A stretch of DNA of 64,000 bases from an uncultured Acidobacteriia bacterium (GTDB taxonomy: Bacteria > Acidobacteriota > Terriglobia > Bryobacterales > Bryobacteraceae), in the NCBI GenBank assembly GCA_903923395.1, contig CAIXXM010000089.1, positions 62,001-126,000 of the forward strand, in the 5' to 3' direction. The notes beneath the pieces are model-generated. The model had not been told where the DNA came from, did no database searches, and saw nothing but the letters and a program-made list of their open reading frames with translations. The translations under genes were made by a program, and so were the position numbers. Each line of letters opens with the position of its first letter. Within the stretch, counting starts at the first letter, position 1. This document shows, piece by piece, positions 10,561-20,301 of the stretch.

Positions 10561-12141
10561 TCAATGCATATGGACTTCACCGCCGGCAGCGGGGCGGCGC
10601 ATGAAGAATGCGAGGGGCACCACCACGGCGCAGATGACAGAAAAGACCCAGGCAACATCGATGTAAGCCAGGGCATTCGACTGTCCCTGCAGCGTGAGAT
10701 ACAAACGCCCATAGGCCTGCTGGGTCGCATCTGCAAGTGCGACGCCCTTGGCATTTAACATCCGGGCCAGGGTATCCGCGCTGCTGCGGAAGCCCGGATC
10801 GAAGAGCGTCATTTTTGCGCGGAGAGAGTCCTGATGATGCTGTGCGCGCTGCGCCAGCAGAGTGGTGACCAGAGAAATCCCCACACTCCCGCCGATGTTG
10901 CGGGCCAGATTCGTCATGCCGGAGACGTTGTTGTTCTTTTCCGGGGGAATGCCGACATAGGACATCGTACTGATCGGAACAAACAGGAAAGGCAACCCCA
11001 GCGAGTAACAGGCGCGCAGGAGAGAGGCCGTCTTGAAGTCCATCTGCAGATCGAGACCGGTAGTGACATACAAGCCGACGGAGCTAACCAGAAACCCGAA
11101 CGCAATCATGTAACGCGGGTCGACACGGGATACCATGCGCCCGACCATCGGCATACAGGCAAGAACCACAAACCCGCCAAATGAAAGGGTCATGCCGGCC
11201 TGCTGGGCTGTGTATCCCATCAGCAACTGCAATAGCTGCGGCAACAAGACAGTAGTTCCGAACAGTGACATGCCGAGCGCGAACATCATCACACACGCGA
11301 TGGCGAAGTTACGGTTTTTGAGCAGCTTCAGATCGATGACCGGGTGATCCTCAAAGTACTCCCACACCACCGCGCCCACCAGCGAAACCACAGTAACCAC
11401 CGTGAATGTCTTAATGAATGGAGAACTGAACCAGTCTTCCCGCTCGCCTTTATCCAGCACCACCTGCAAGCATCCGAGTCCCAGGGCAAGCAACCCGAGA
11501 CCGATGTAATCTACTGGATATTTCTTCTTGCGTTCCTCTTCGAGGAACGGCGGATCTTCCACCAGACGGGAGGAAAGCACGAGCGAGAGGATGGCGACGG
11601 GGACATTGATGAAGAAGATCCAGCGCCAGTCAAAGTTATCTGTGATGTAACCGCCGAGAGTGGGTCCTATGGCCGGCGCAAGTACCACGGCGAGGCCGTA
11701 AACCGCAAACGCCATCCCGCGCTTGGCCGGCTCAAAAGTATCTGCCAGAATCGCTTGTTCACTCGGCGCAAGTCCCCCGCCACCCAAGCCCTGCAGGATG
11801 CGGAAGAAGATCAGCCACGGCAAGCTCGGGGCAAGTCCGCAAAGCAGAGAACTAATCCCGAAAACAGCCACGCAAGACATATAGAACCGCTTGCGTCCAA
11901 GCCGCGTCGCCAGCCAGGCACTAATGGGTAGAATGATTGCATTCGAAACCAGATACGACGTCAGTACCCAGGTGCTTTCATCCTGCCCCGCAGATAGCGA
12001 ACCCGCAATATGCGGCAGTGCAACGTTCGCGATGCTGGTATCCAGCACCTCCATGAAAGTCGCCAGAGTGACTGTCAGCGCAATCGCCCATGGATTAAAA
12101 CGGGGCCGCCAGGGAGCGGCAACAGGTGTCATTGCACCCAT
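10561..12141 (-). CDS. emrB-like: DHA2-family MFS multidrug transporter (EmrB-type)
   Basis: MEVLDTSIANVALPHIAGSL, TSYLVSNAIILPISAWLATRLGRKR, GLGGGGLAPSEQAI. Confidence 0.93.
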   Translation of the reverse strand: MGAMTPVAAPWRPRFNPWAIALTVTLATFMEVLDTSIANVALPHIAGSLSAGQDESTWVLTSYLVSNAIILPISAWLATRLGRKRFYMSCVAVFGISSLLCGLAPSLPWLIFFRILQGLGGGGLAPSEQAILADTFEPAKRGMAFAVYGLAVVLAPAIGPTLGGYITDNFDWRWIFFINVPVAILSLVLSSRLVEDPPFLEEERKKKYPVDYIGLGLLALGLGCLQVVLDKGEREDWFSSPFIKTFTVVTVVSLVGAVVWEYFEDHPVIDLKLLKNRNFAIACVMMFALGMSLFGTTVLLPQLLQLLMGYTAQQAGMTLSFGGFVVLACMPMVGRMVSRVDPRYMIAFGFLVSSVGLYVTTGLDLQMDFKTASLLRACYSLGLPFLFVPISTMSYVGIPPEKNNNVSGMTNLARNIGGSVGISLVTTLLAQRAQHHQDSLRAKMTLFDPGFRSSADTLARMLNAKGVALADATQQAYGRLYLTLQGQSNALAYIDVAWVFSVICAVVVPLAFFMRRPAAGGEVHMH

Positions 12142-13322
12142 ACCCTGGGTACCACGGAAAGCCCCACACGCAGGCGGCGTTCCTTATCCTGATCCGGCTC
12201 CAGTTTGATCCGGACGGGAACCCTCTGCACCACTTTCACATAGTTCCCCGTGGCGTTTTCAGGAGGAATCAGGCTGTACTTCGCACCTGTAGCCGCACCG
12301 ATCAACTCCACCGTCCCCTTGTACACGCGGTCATAGGCATCGACACGGAGATCCACCCGTTGCCCGGGCTTCATTCTGCCCAGCTGGGTTTCTTTGAAAT
12401 TGGCGGTAACCCAGATATCATCCACGGGAACAATGGCCATCAACTGCTGCCCGGGAGAAACATTCTGTGCCTGCTCCACGGTCTTCTTGCCAATAATTCC
12501 CGATACCGGAGCATAGATCTTCGTGTAGGAAACATTCAAGCGTGCCTGATCAATTTGGGCTATCCGCTCCTTGACTTGGGCCTCCGCGGAAGTAACTCGC
12601 GCTTTCTGTGAAGCCACCTGCTCATTCCCCGTCATCGCCGACTCGATATTTGCGTCCGTCTGCGCCAGGCGCACCTGCGTTTGCTGAACACCGGCTTCCG
12701 CCGTAACAACGGCTTCATCAGCGGCTCTCAGCGCTGCCTTCTGCGCTTCTACTTCTGCACGCATGGCGAGCGCAGTTTCACGAGCCTGCTCGTACACTTG
12801 CCGCGCCACGTTGTCATGCTCCAGCAGTTTCCTGTAGCGGACTTCGTCGAGCTCCGCCTTGCGCGCATTGGCTTCTGCTTCCTTGATTCGCTCAGCCGCC
12901 GATTCACGGTTCGCCCTGGCACCGGCCAGTTGCCGCTGGGCCGCCTGCAAACCGGCGGAGGCATCCTGCTTGCCCAGCGTCACGAACTTCAAGTTACTGC
13001 CGGTGGTGGCGGCGGTAATCGGAACATTCCAGCGCGTACTTACCACATTCGCCTTCGCATCGGCCAGTGCCGCCTCCGCGTTGGCAAGGGCCACCTGATA
13101 ATCCTTGTCGTCGATCTCCACCAGCAGATCGCCAGCCTTCACCTGCTGCGGTTCGAACACATGCACCTTCGCGACATAGCCGCTGATCCGGGAACTGATG
13201 GCGTTGATGTGCCCGTCAATCTGCGCATCATCGGTGGATTCGTATTGGCTGGCAGCTGACCAGAAATACCAGCCAACGAACCCCAGCAGAATAATCACTG
13301 CCAGTGGAATCAACCGCTTCAT
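12129..13322 (-). CDS. emrA-like: HlyD/EmrA-family membrane fusion protein
   Basis: YESTDDAQIDGHINAISSRISGYVAKVHV and coiled coil, YTKIYAPVSGIIGKKTVEQAQNVSPGQ; overlaps the MFS gene. Confidence 0.93.
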   Translation of the reverse strand: MKRLIPLAVIILLGFVGWYFWSAASQYESTDDAQIDGHINAISSRISGYVAKVHVFEPQQVKAGDLLVEIDDKDYQVALANAEAALADAKANVVSTRWNVPITAATTGSNLKFVTLGKQDASAGLQAAQRQLAGARANRESAAERIKEAEANARKAELDEVRYRKLLEHDNVARQVYEQARETALAMRAEVEAQKAALRAADEAVVTAEAGVQQTQVRLAQTDANIESAMTGNEQVASQKARVTSAEAQVKERIAQIDQARLNVSYTKIYAPVSGIIGKKTVEQAQNVSPGQQLMAIVPVDDIWVTANFKETQLGRMKPGQRVDLRVDAYDRVYKGTVELIGAATGAKYSLIPPENATGNYVKVVQRVPVRIKLEPDQDKERRLRVGLSVVPRVWVQ

Positions 13323-14824
13323 TTCTTCTCTTCTCCTTGTTTCCTGTCTGCTGTGGTGTAACTTCCCCCCAGCGCGCGGCTAAGTGAACTGCGCGCCACA
13401 CTGAAGTTGTACTTGGCGGCAATCAAAGCCTGTTCCGCTGAAGTTACCTGCTGCTGCGCCTGCACCACCTCCACGGTGTTGGTGACGCCTGCGGCGAAAC
13501 GTTCCCGCGACTGCCCCAGGGACTGATTGGCCAGGTCAACATTCGCCTTCGCCACCTCCACCTGCTGCTGGATGGATTGCAAGTCGAGCAGTGCCGTCCG
13601 GATTTGATAATCCACCTGGCCCTTTAAATCCGCCAGTTCATTCTCCCGCTGCTGCAGCGCAGCCTCCGCCTGCAGAATGTCAGACTGGATACGGCCGCCA
13701 TCGAAGATGTTGAACTTAACGGAACCCGTAACTGTAAACGTGCCGTGTGAGTTCGAAAGATTCGGACCAATCGCGCCATAATTGGCACTTAGGGACAGCG
13801 TGGGGTAACGTTCCGCTTTTGCGGCATCCACGGCAAGACGGGCGGCGAGGACCTGTGCTTCCTGGCTCTTATAATCTGCGCGCGATGCCAGTGCGGTCTG
13901 CAATGCGGCTTCCGGTGACGGAAGATCCAGCCGCGGCTCTGTAACAGCATCCACCAGTACCAGCGACTGACCAAGCGGAATCCCGGTCAACCGTGCCAGT
14001 GTTAACTTATCTTTCTCAAACTGGTCTGTCTGTGCCAGCAACAACTGTTGCTGGGTCTTTAACTGGACCAGCGCGCGGGTTGCATCCAGACCCATGCCGG
14101 TTCCCGCAGCTTGTTGATCCAGCGCCTGAACATGAAGGGCCCGGGCCACTTCAATCTGCGCCTTCAACGACTGGATTTGTGCCGTATCCGCGACTGCCAG
14201 AAAGTAGGCATTTGTAACTGCCTGCACCAGCAGATCTTCTGCATCCTTCCGCGACAATGCCGCCGCCTGCATGCCAGCCTCTGCCGTCTTGAGATTCCTA
14301 TATGCAGTCCAGTCAAAGAGAGTGGCGGAAGCATTCGCCCGGACATCGGTATACCCGAATGGCCCGACGATCTTGGGCGCGAATGGGATCTTAATCCCCA
14401 GCGCCTGCAGGTTGGTTTGCTGCGCATTCTCTGAAGCGCTGCCCGTCACACTGGGTAACAGAGCACTGAGCGCCTTTACGCGCGCGGCCCTCGCCGTGGC
14501 ACTCCCCGAATCCCGCACCAAAATCCCCAAGTTCGCACGAAGCCCACGCGCGATTGCATCACGCAGTGTCAGAGTGAGCGGTTCGCCCGCGGCATTCCCG
14601 GACGCAACGCTGCCTTGCTGCTGCGACAGAGAGAGATTTGGAATTGTAGGTGCGGCCTGCGCCTGCACAGTCGGCGGACCCGACGCACCACCGCCGATTT
14701 GCCCGCATACCGGAAGAACAATAGCCGCAGCCAGGAGCGTAGTAGTGAAAGTTTGGGACGTGCAGCAAGCACCTCGGCGGATCAAGCAGTTTCCCCCACG
14801 CCTCCCAGCGTAGGGAAAGTTCAC
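13319..14824 (-). CDS. tolC-like: TolC-family outer membrane efflux protein
   Basis: Paired coiled-coil TolC repeats (GLRANLGILVRDS..., QQVEVAKANVDLANQSLGQSRERFAAGVTNTVEVVQAQQQV); overlaps the HlyD gene. Confidence 0.9.
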   Translation of the reverse strand: MNFPYAGRRGGNCLIRRGACCTSQTFTTTLLAAAIVLPVCGQIGGGASGPPTVQAQAAPTIPNLSLSQQQGSVASGNAAGEPLTLTLRDAIARGLRANLGILVRDSGSATARAARVKALSALLPSVTGSASENAQQTNLQALGIKIPFAPKIVGPFGYTDVRANASATLFDWTAYRNLKTAEAGMQAAALSRKDAEDLLVQAVTNAYFLAVADTAQIQSLKAQIEVARALHVQALDQQAAGTGMGLDATRALVQLKTQQQLLLAQTDQFEKDKLTLARLTGIPLGQSLVLVDAVTEPRLDLPSPEAALQTALASRADYKSQEAQVLAARLAVDAAKAERYPTLSLSANYGAIGPNLSNSHGTFTVTGSVKFNIFDGGRIQSDILQAEAALQQRENELADLKGQVDYQIRTALLDLQSIQQQVEVAKANVDLANQSLGQSRERFAAGVTNTVEVVQAQQQVTSAEQALIAAKYNFSVARSSLSRALGGSYTTADRKQGEEKK

Positions 14825-14979
14825 TTTCCGGCTCTTGCGGGGGATTGCTCCATTTGTTCCTGAATTGCGTCATGCCCCATGAACCCAACTTAATGGTTCC
14901 TTAATGGCAGATTCATCCCCACCCGATACTCTTGGTTCAGACGATCTTTCGTCAGAAAGTTCTCCAGGAGAAAAACACC

Positions 14980-15111
14980 ATGAAAAAGTTTGCCGCAATT
15001 GCCATCGCCCTCGGCCTGATGACCAGCGCCGTTTCGTTCGCTCAGGACACCACCAAGAAGACCACCAAGAAGAAGTCCAAGAAGGCGAAGAAGACCGACG
15101 CCAAGATGTAG
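14980..15111 (+). CDS. small secreted Lys/Thr-rich peptide, 43 aa, paralog of 18435-18560
   Basis: MKKFAAIAIALGLMTSAVSFAQDTTKKTTKKKSKKAKKTDAKM; SD-like CAGGAG upstream; signal peptide; followed by a strong hairpin. Below the ORF-track length cutoff. Confidence 0.85.
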   Translation: MKKFAAIAIALGLMTSAVSFAQDTTKKTTKKKSKKAKKTDAKM

Positions 15112-15124
15112 TGATTCCTGGTTC

Positions 15125-15152
15125 GGGGCAGCCTGGTCTTCCAGGCTGCCCC
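15125..15152 (+). terminator. hairpin after the small peptide gene
   Basis: GGGGCAGCCTGG-TCTT-CCAGGCTGCCCC, perfect 12-bp stem; no clear T-tract. Confidence 0.6.
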
Positions 15153-15171
15153 GCCCATCACCAAACCCCTC

Positions 15172-16187
15172 CTAAACCTGCGGCTTTTTCGCCAAAATCA
15201 ATGGCGGGGGCCCTGGTGCCTCCAATTGACGGGCCTCCACAAACCCTGCCTCCGTCAACCACTCCCTGATCTCCTCAAACGAATACGTTCCGCCCGAATC
15301 TGTGTTGACCAGCATGTTCACCGCAAAGAACAGGCCGCTCCCCGGACCCGTGCGATCCGCATTCACCAGAAACTCCGCAATTGCAATCGTCCCGCCCGGT
15401 GCCAGAGCCCGGAAGGTCTTCGCCAGCAGTGCTTTGCTGCGCGCTTCCCCCTCACTGTGGAGAATGTGGCCCAGCGTCGCCGCCTGATAACCATCGCCGA
15501 AATCGGCCTGCAAGAGATCCCCTTCACGGAAAGAAAAGCGGTCCGCGACACCGAATCGCGCCACGGTCTTCCGCGTCACGGGAATCACGTCTGCCCAATC
15601 CACCGCCGTCACCCGAACCCCCGGGGAGCTTTGCGCCATGGCGATACCCCACACACCGGAACCCGCCGCGAGATCCAGCACCGACGCCTTACCCAATTGC
15701 AGATGCGCCGCCAGAACCTTCGCCGCCGGATAGCTCAAGGGCAGAATGTCATTCACGAATTCCTGAAAGAATTCCGCACCCGGCCCCTCCTGATTCACAG
15801 CACCGGCAGCCTTGCCCGTGCGGACCACTTCATTGAGAGAGCGGCACTTCGGCAGCAGATGCTCGCTGGTGTGGCGGATCATGCCGCCATGAAAGCCCGG
15901 TTTGGTGCTGACCAGAAACGCGGAACTCTCCGGCGTCAACGAGTAATTCCCCGCCTGGTCCTTCGCCAGAAACTGCAGCCCCACGAGCGCATTCATAATG
16001 GCCGCAAGCCCCCCGGTGTGGACGCACCAGTCGCGGAGGCTACTTCTTCAAGGCGCATCGGACCGGAATCCAGCACATCGAACACGCGGTGACGCACCGC
16101 AGCCTCCAGAACCAGCGTGGGGACATAGCCCCAGGCAAATTGCAGGATCCGCTCAGGCGTGAGGGGTTGAGAAGTGGATGTTTCCAT
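15172..16187 (-). pseudogene. class I SAM methyltransferase (O-methyltransferase-like) split by a frameshift in a 6-nt G/C homopolymer
   Basis: N-terminal ORF 15993-16187 (TPERILQFAWGYVPTLVLEAAVRHRVFDVL...EEVASATGAST) and C-terminal ORF 15172-15996 (MNALVGLQFLAKD...VLDLAAGSGVWGIAMAQ) become continuous if one base is added in the C-run at 16009-16014. Confidence 0.75.
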
Positions 16188-16260
16188 AAGAGCCGCCCGC
16201 CATCATATGGCTCCAATGTTTTCCGCACGGAAGCGCCACTTCTACAGCTAAGATAGACGG

Positions 16261-18306
16261 GTGGAAAAACCCTCGCCCCTCTCGACCGCGCTCTACGGAC
16301 TCACCATTTTCGTCTCAGCCTTCCTGCTGTTTCAGGTACAGCCGGTCATTGCGAAGGTCATCCTGCCATGGTTCGGCGGCTCTTCGGCCGTTTGGAGCAC
16401 CTGCATGTTCTTCTTCCAACTGGTGCTGCTGGCCGGATACGGCTATGCGCACTGGCTGCAAAAACTCTCTGGACGCAAACAGGCAGTGCTGCACGCAGCG
16501 TTACTGGCCGGTAGCCTGGCGCTGCTGCCCATCCTCCCCGGCGACCGCTGGAAACCCACTGGCGCGGGCAATGAATCCACTTCGATTCTTCTGCTGCTGG
16601 CCGCCACCATCGGCGTGCCCTATTTTCTGCTCTCTTCCACCAGCCCGCTGCTGCAAGCCTGGTACAACCGCGAACGCGGCACCGTGCCCTACCGCCTCTT
16701 CGCCCTCTCGAATCTGGCCTCCATGCTAGCCCTGCTCACTTATCCGGTCTGGATTGAGCCCAACTTCCCCACGCGGGTCCAAGGACTCACCTGGTCGGGT
16801 GCCTATGCGCTCTTCGCCGCACTCTGTGCCATCACGGGCTGGAAAGCGACCAAGGTATCCGCCACCGCTGCTGTAGAGGAGAAGTCAGATATTCCCGCGC
16901 CCTCCGCCGGAACGCGCCTGCTCTGGCTCGCCTTCGCCGCCTGCGCTTCCACGCTGCTGCTCACCGTGACGAACTTCCTGACGCAGGACATCGCCGCCAT
17001 CCCGTTCCTCTGGGTTCTGCCGTTGAGTGCCTACCTGCTGACCTTCATCATTTGCTTTGAATCACCGCGCTGGTACAACCGTGCCGTCTTCCTGCCGCTG
17101 GCCGGACTTGGTATCGCCGCCTTCCTGTGGTTCATGACCCGCGGACTCGAACTCGACATGAAAATCGCCATCGTCTGTTCGAATCTCGCCCTGTTTTTCT
17201 GCTGCATGTTTTGCCACGGAGAACTGGTGCGGCGCAAGCCGGACCCCCGCCACCTCACCAGCTTCTACATGTTCATTTCGCTGGGCGGCGCGGTCGGCGG
17301 GATTTTCGTGGGCCTCATCGCCCCGAATCTCTTCAACGCGTATTACGAATTCGATCTCGGTCTGGCCGCCTGCGCGGTGTTGCTGGCCTGGTCCGTCTGG
17401 CAGGCGCTGCGGAATATTCCGGGTCGCTGGCCGAAGATTGCGACGGCGGTAGTTGCGGTGGGCGCAGTCGGCTGCCTGGTCCAACTCGGCATTTTGATTC
17501 GCACAGGCCTTGCGGGCTACCAGGCGGTGGCACGCAACTTCTACGGACAGTTGCGTGTGGCGAACTCCAATACGGACAATCCGGAAACGGCCAACCGCAA
17601 GCTGGTGCACGGGCGCGTCAACCATGGCATCCAGATGCTCAACCCCAAGTACCGCCGTTCTCCGGTGGCATACTTCTGCCCGGAAAGCGGTATCGGCCGC
17701 GCCATGCAGTCCCGCAAAGACGGAGCGCCCTGGGACATGGGGATTCTCGGCCTGGGTGCCGGCGCGCTTGCGGCTTATGGCAAGCCCGGAGACACCATCC
17801 ATCTGTACGAAATCAACCCGCTCGTGCTGGAGATGGCGAAGGCCCACTTCACCTACCTCTCCGATACCCCCGCGAAGATTGAAGTCTCCCTCGGCGATGG
17901 CCGCCTTGCCTTGGACCGCGACAAAGGTAGAAAGTTCGATCTGCTGGTGATGGATGCCTTCTCCGGCGATTCCGTACCGGTGCATCTGGTCACCAAAGAG
18001 GCCTTCGCCATGTACTTCCAGCACATTAAGCCCGGCGGAATTCTGGCGGTCAACATCTCCAACCGCTACCTGGATCTGGAACCTGTGATGGAACGGGCTG
18101 CCGCGGCGTTCGGAAAAAAGGCGCTCGTCGTGGATTTGGAACCTTACGATGATGAATTTCTTTGCTGGGCTTCTTCCTGGACACTGCTCGTCGACGCCGC
18201 AGCGCCAATCCCGCAAACCCTTCAAAATGCTAGGGTTTTGAAGCCCCGCCCCGGCTTCCCGGGCTGGACAGACGACTTTTCGAACATGTTCCAGATCCTC
18301 CGCTGA
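16261..18306 (+). CDS. multi-TM membrane protein fused to a spermidine-synthase-like methyltransferase domain
   Basis: N-terminal TM region, then MGILGLGAGALAAYGKPGDTIHLYEINPLVLEMAK...DLLVMDAFSGDSVPVHLVTKEAF; GTG start. Confidence 0.85.
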   Translation: MEKPSPLSTALYGLTIFVSAFLLFQVQPVIAKVILPWFGGSSAVWSTCMFFFQLVLLAGYGYAHWLQKLSGRKQAVLHAALLAGSLALLPILPGDRWKPTGAGNESTSILLLLAATIGVPYFLLSSTSPLLQAWYNRERGTVPYRLFALSNLASMLALLTYPVWIEPNFPTRVQGLTWSGAYALFAALCAITGWKATKVSATAAVEEKSDIPAPSAGTRLLWLAFAACASTLLLTVTNFLTQDIAAIPFLWVLPLSAYLLTFIICFESPRWYNRAVFLPLAGLGIAAFLWFMTRGLELDMKIAIVCSNLALFFCCMFCHGELVRRKPDPRHLTSFYMFISLGGAVGGIFVGLIAPNLFNAYYEFDLGLAACAVLLAWSVWQALRNIPGRWPKIATAVVAVGAVGCLVQLGILIRTGLAGYQAVARNFYGQLRVANSNTDNPETANRKLVHGRVNHGIQMLNPKYRRSPVAYFCPESGIGRAMQSRKDGAPWDMGILGLGAGALAAYGKPGDTIHLYEINPLVLEMAKAHFTYLSDTPAKIEVSLGDGRLALDRDKGRKFDLLVMDAFSGDSVPVHLVTKEAFAMYFQHIKPGGILAVNISNRYLDLEPVMERAAAAFGKKALVVDLEPYDDEFLCWASSWTLLVDAAAPIPQTLQNARVLKPRPGFPGWTDDFSNMFQILR

Positions 18307-18434
18307 CCCCCTGCGAAGTTTGAATAAGTAAAAGGCTAAGTGATTTTAATCACGAGTTAATGTACTCTTCAACTGGACTTCGCTATTCTGATGCCTGACG
18401 AGTAATCGTTCGAATCAACAAGGAGATCACCACA

Positions 18435-18560
18435 ATGAAAAAGTTCGCCGCCATTGCAATCGCCCTCGGCCTGATGACCAGCGCCGTTTCTTTCGCCAAG
18501 CAGGACGAAAAGAAGACCACCAAGAAGAAGGGCAAGAAGAAGACCGACGCCAAGATGTAG
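18435..18560 (+). CDS. small secreted Lys/Thr-rich peptide, 41 aa, paralog of 14980-15111
   Basis: MKKFAAIAIALGLMTSAVSFAKQDEKKTTKKKGKKKTDAKM; SD AAGGAG; followed by a hairpin. Confidence 0.85.
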   Translation: MKKFAAIAIALGLMTSAVSFAKQDEKKTTKKKGKKKTDAKM

Positions 18561-18576
18561 TTTTCGGGCCATGTGT

Positions 18577-18601
18577 GCGCCCCGGAACTCTTCCGGGGCG
18601 C
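18577..18601 (+). terminator. hairpin after the second small peptide gene
   Basis: GCGCCCCGGAA-CTC-TTCCGGGGCGC, perfect 11-bp stem; no clear T-tract. Confidence 0.6.
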
Positions 18602-18683
18602 CCGGCCCAACCCCGCTCCACCCCCTCCCTGCACCACAATCCTCCCCCAAAACTTGACGTATCCCCCCTTCCGGCCTTAATCT

Positions 18684-18697
18684 CTAGTTGTCACTAG
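18684..18697. promoter_or_regulatory. candidate Rrf2-type operator upstream of the Rrf2-cysK pair
   Basis: Perfect inverted repeat CTAGT-TGTC-ACTAG followed by GGGAATACC, 41 bp upstream of the Rrf2 start codon. Confidence 0.4.
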
Positions 18698-18737
18698 GGA
18701 ATACCCTGTTGCGCTTTCGGCACCAACATTTGTCCAA

Positions 18738-19193
18738 ATGAACATCTCTGTCAAAGGCGAATACGCGCTTCTGGCCATCTTCGACCTCTCTGAGCAATCC
18801 ATTGCCTGTCAGACCTCGGTACCTCCTTTAGAGGTGGAACCCGTCAAAATTGGTGACATCGCCAAACGGCAAAAGATCCCGCAAAAATTCCTCGAACTCA
18901 TCCTCGCCGGCCTCAAACAGGGCGGCTTTGTCAGCTCACGCCGGGGCGCTGAGGGCGGATACCTGCTGAATCGACGGCCGGATTCACTCACCGTCGGGGA
19001 AGTCCTGCACTTCGTGGAGGGCCGCCGCGAAGAAAAGAGCAAAGAGCGCCAGGAAGGCTGTTCCCCCTTCTCTGACGTGTGGCAACGGGTTGACGACTCT
19101 GTTGACTCGGTACTGGCTGCGACCACCTTCGCACAAATTGTCCGCGACTGGCGGGAGAAGAACACCCGCTTTGTCCCCAACTGGGAGATCTAA
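18738..19193 (+). CDS. Rrf2-family transcriptional regulator (CymR-like context)
   Basis: MNISVKGEYALLAIFDLS...IGDIAKRQKIPQKFLELILAGLKQGGFVSSRRGAEGGYLL; directly abuts cysK. Confidence 0.9.
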   Translation: MNISVKGEYALLAIFDLSEQSIACQTSVPPLEVEPVKIGDIAKRQKIPQKFLELILAGLKQGGFVSSRRGAEGGYLLNRRPDSLTVGEVLHFVEGRREEKSKERQEGCSPFSDVWQRVDDSVDSVLAATTFAQIVRDWREKNTRFVPNWEI

Positions 19194-20150
19194 ATGTACT
19201 ACCTTGACAACTCTTTGAGCATCGGGCGCACCCCGCTCGTGAAATTGAATCGCGTGCATGACGGTGCCCCCGTCACGCTGCTGGCCAAGATTGAGGGCCG
19301 CAACCCCGCCTATTCCGTGAAGTGCCGCATTGGCGCCTCCATGATTTGGGACGCCGAAGAACGGGGCATCCTGAAACCCGGCAAGGAAATTGTCGAACCG
19401 ACCAGCGGCAACACGGGAATCGCCCTGGCCTTCGTCGCTGCCGCCAGAGGCTATCCCTGCACGCTCACCATGCCGGAGACCATGTCGATTGAACGCCGCA
19501 AAGTCCTCAAAATTTTCGGCGCGAACCTCGTCCTGACGGACGGTTCAAAGGGCATGGGCGGCGCTATCGGCAAGGCGCAGGAACTTCTCGCCAGTGACCC
19601 GGACCGCTACGTCCTCCTGCAGCAGTTCGAAAACCCCGCCAACCCCGCGATCCATGAAAAGACCACCGGTCCGGAAATCTGGGAAGACACCGCCGGGGCG
19701 ATTGACGTCCTGGTCGCCGGTGTCGGCACAGGCGGCACCATCACCGGTATCTCGCGTTACATCAAGAATCAAATGGGCAAGGCGATCACTTCCGTGGCCG
19801 TGGAACCCACCGCCAGCCCGGTCATCACACAGACCCTCTCCGGGGAATCCGTCAAACCGGGACCGCACAAAATCCAGGGCATCGGTGCCGGCTTCATCCC
19901 CCGCAACCTGGGCCTCGACATGGTGGATCTGGTGGAGCAGGTCAGCAACGACGAAGCCATTGAAATGGCCCGCCGCCTTGCGAGAGAAGAAGGCATCCTC
20001 TGCGGCATCTCCTGCGGTGCGGCCGCGGCCGCGGCCGTGCGTCTCGCCAAGCGGGAGGAGTACAAAGGCAAGACCATAGTAGTGGTGCTGCCAGATGCAG
20101 GGGAGCGCTACTTGTCGAGCATTCTATTCGAAGGCATGTTCGACAACTAG
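19194..20150 (+). CDS. cysK: cysteine synthase A
   Basis: [32 protein letters not shown] (PLP Lys), [36 protein letters not shown]. Confidence 0.95.
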   Translation: MYYLDNSLSIGRTPLVKLNRVHDGAPVTLLAKIEGRNPAYSVKCRIGASMIWDAEERGILKPGKEIVEPTSGNTGIALAFVAAARGYPCTLTMPETMSIERRKVLKIFGANLVLTDGSKGMGGAIGKAQELLASDPDRYVLLQQFENPANPAIHEKTTGPEIWEDTAGAIDVLVAGVGTGGTITGISRYIKNQMGKAITSVAVEPTASPVITQTLSGESVKPGPHKIQGIGAGFIPRNLGLDMVDLVEQVSNDEAIEMARRLAREEGILCGISCGAAAAAAVRLAKREEYKGKTIVVVLPDAGERYLSSILFEGMFDN

Positions 20151-20301
20151 CCATATTTTTGCGCCTGTTTCGGTAACATCGCGCAAAAAAGCACCGTCCT
20201 CTAACTAAATCCCCGTTACGACAAGCGGGCGCGCACACCCCTATCACCCTTAGCCGCGCCCGCTACCCCTTTCTACGTTTTTGCATTAGAATTCACTTCA
20301 T

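Noticed and set aside
17062-18225. 387-aa minus-strand ORF opposite the spermidine-synthase-like gene
   Set aside because: Shadow ORF; no recognisable motif, and the plus strand is conserved.
20020-20037. GC tandem CGGCCGCGGCCGCGGCC as a repeat element
   Set aside because: Lies in frame in cysK and simply encodes an Ala run (CGAAAAAAV region); coding-driven.
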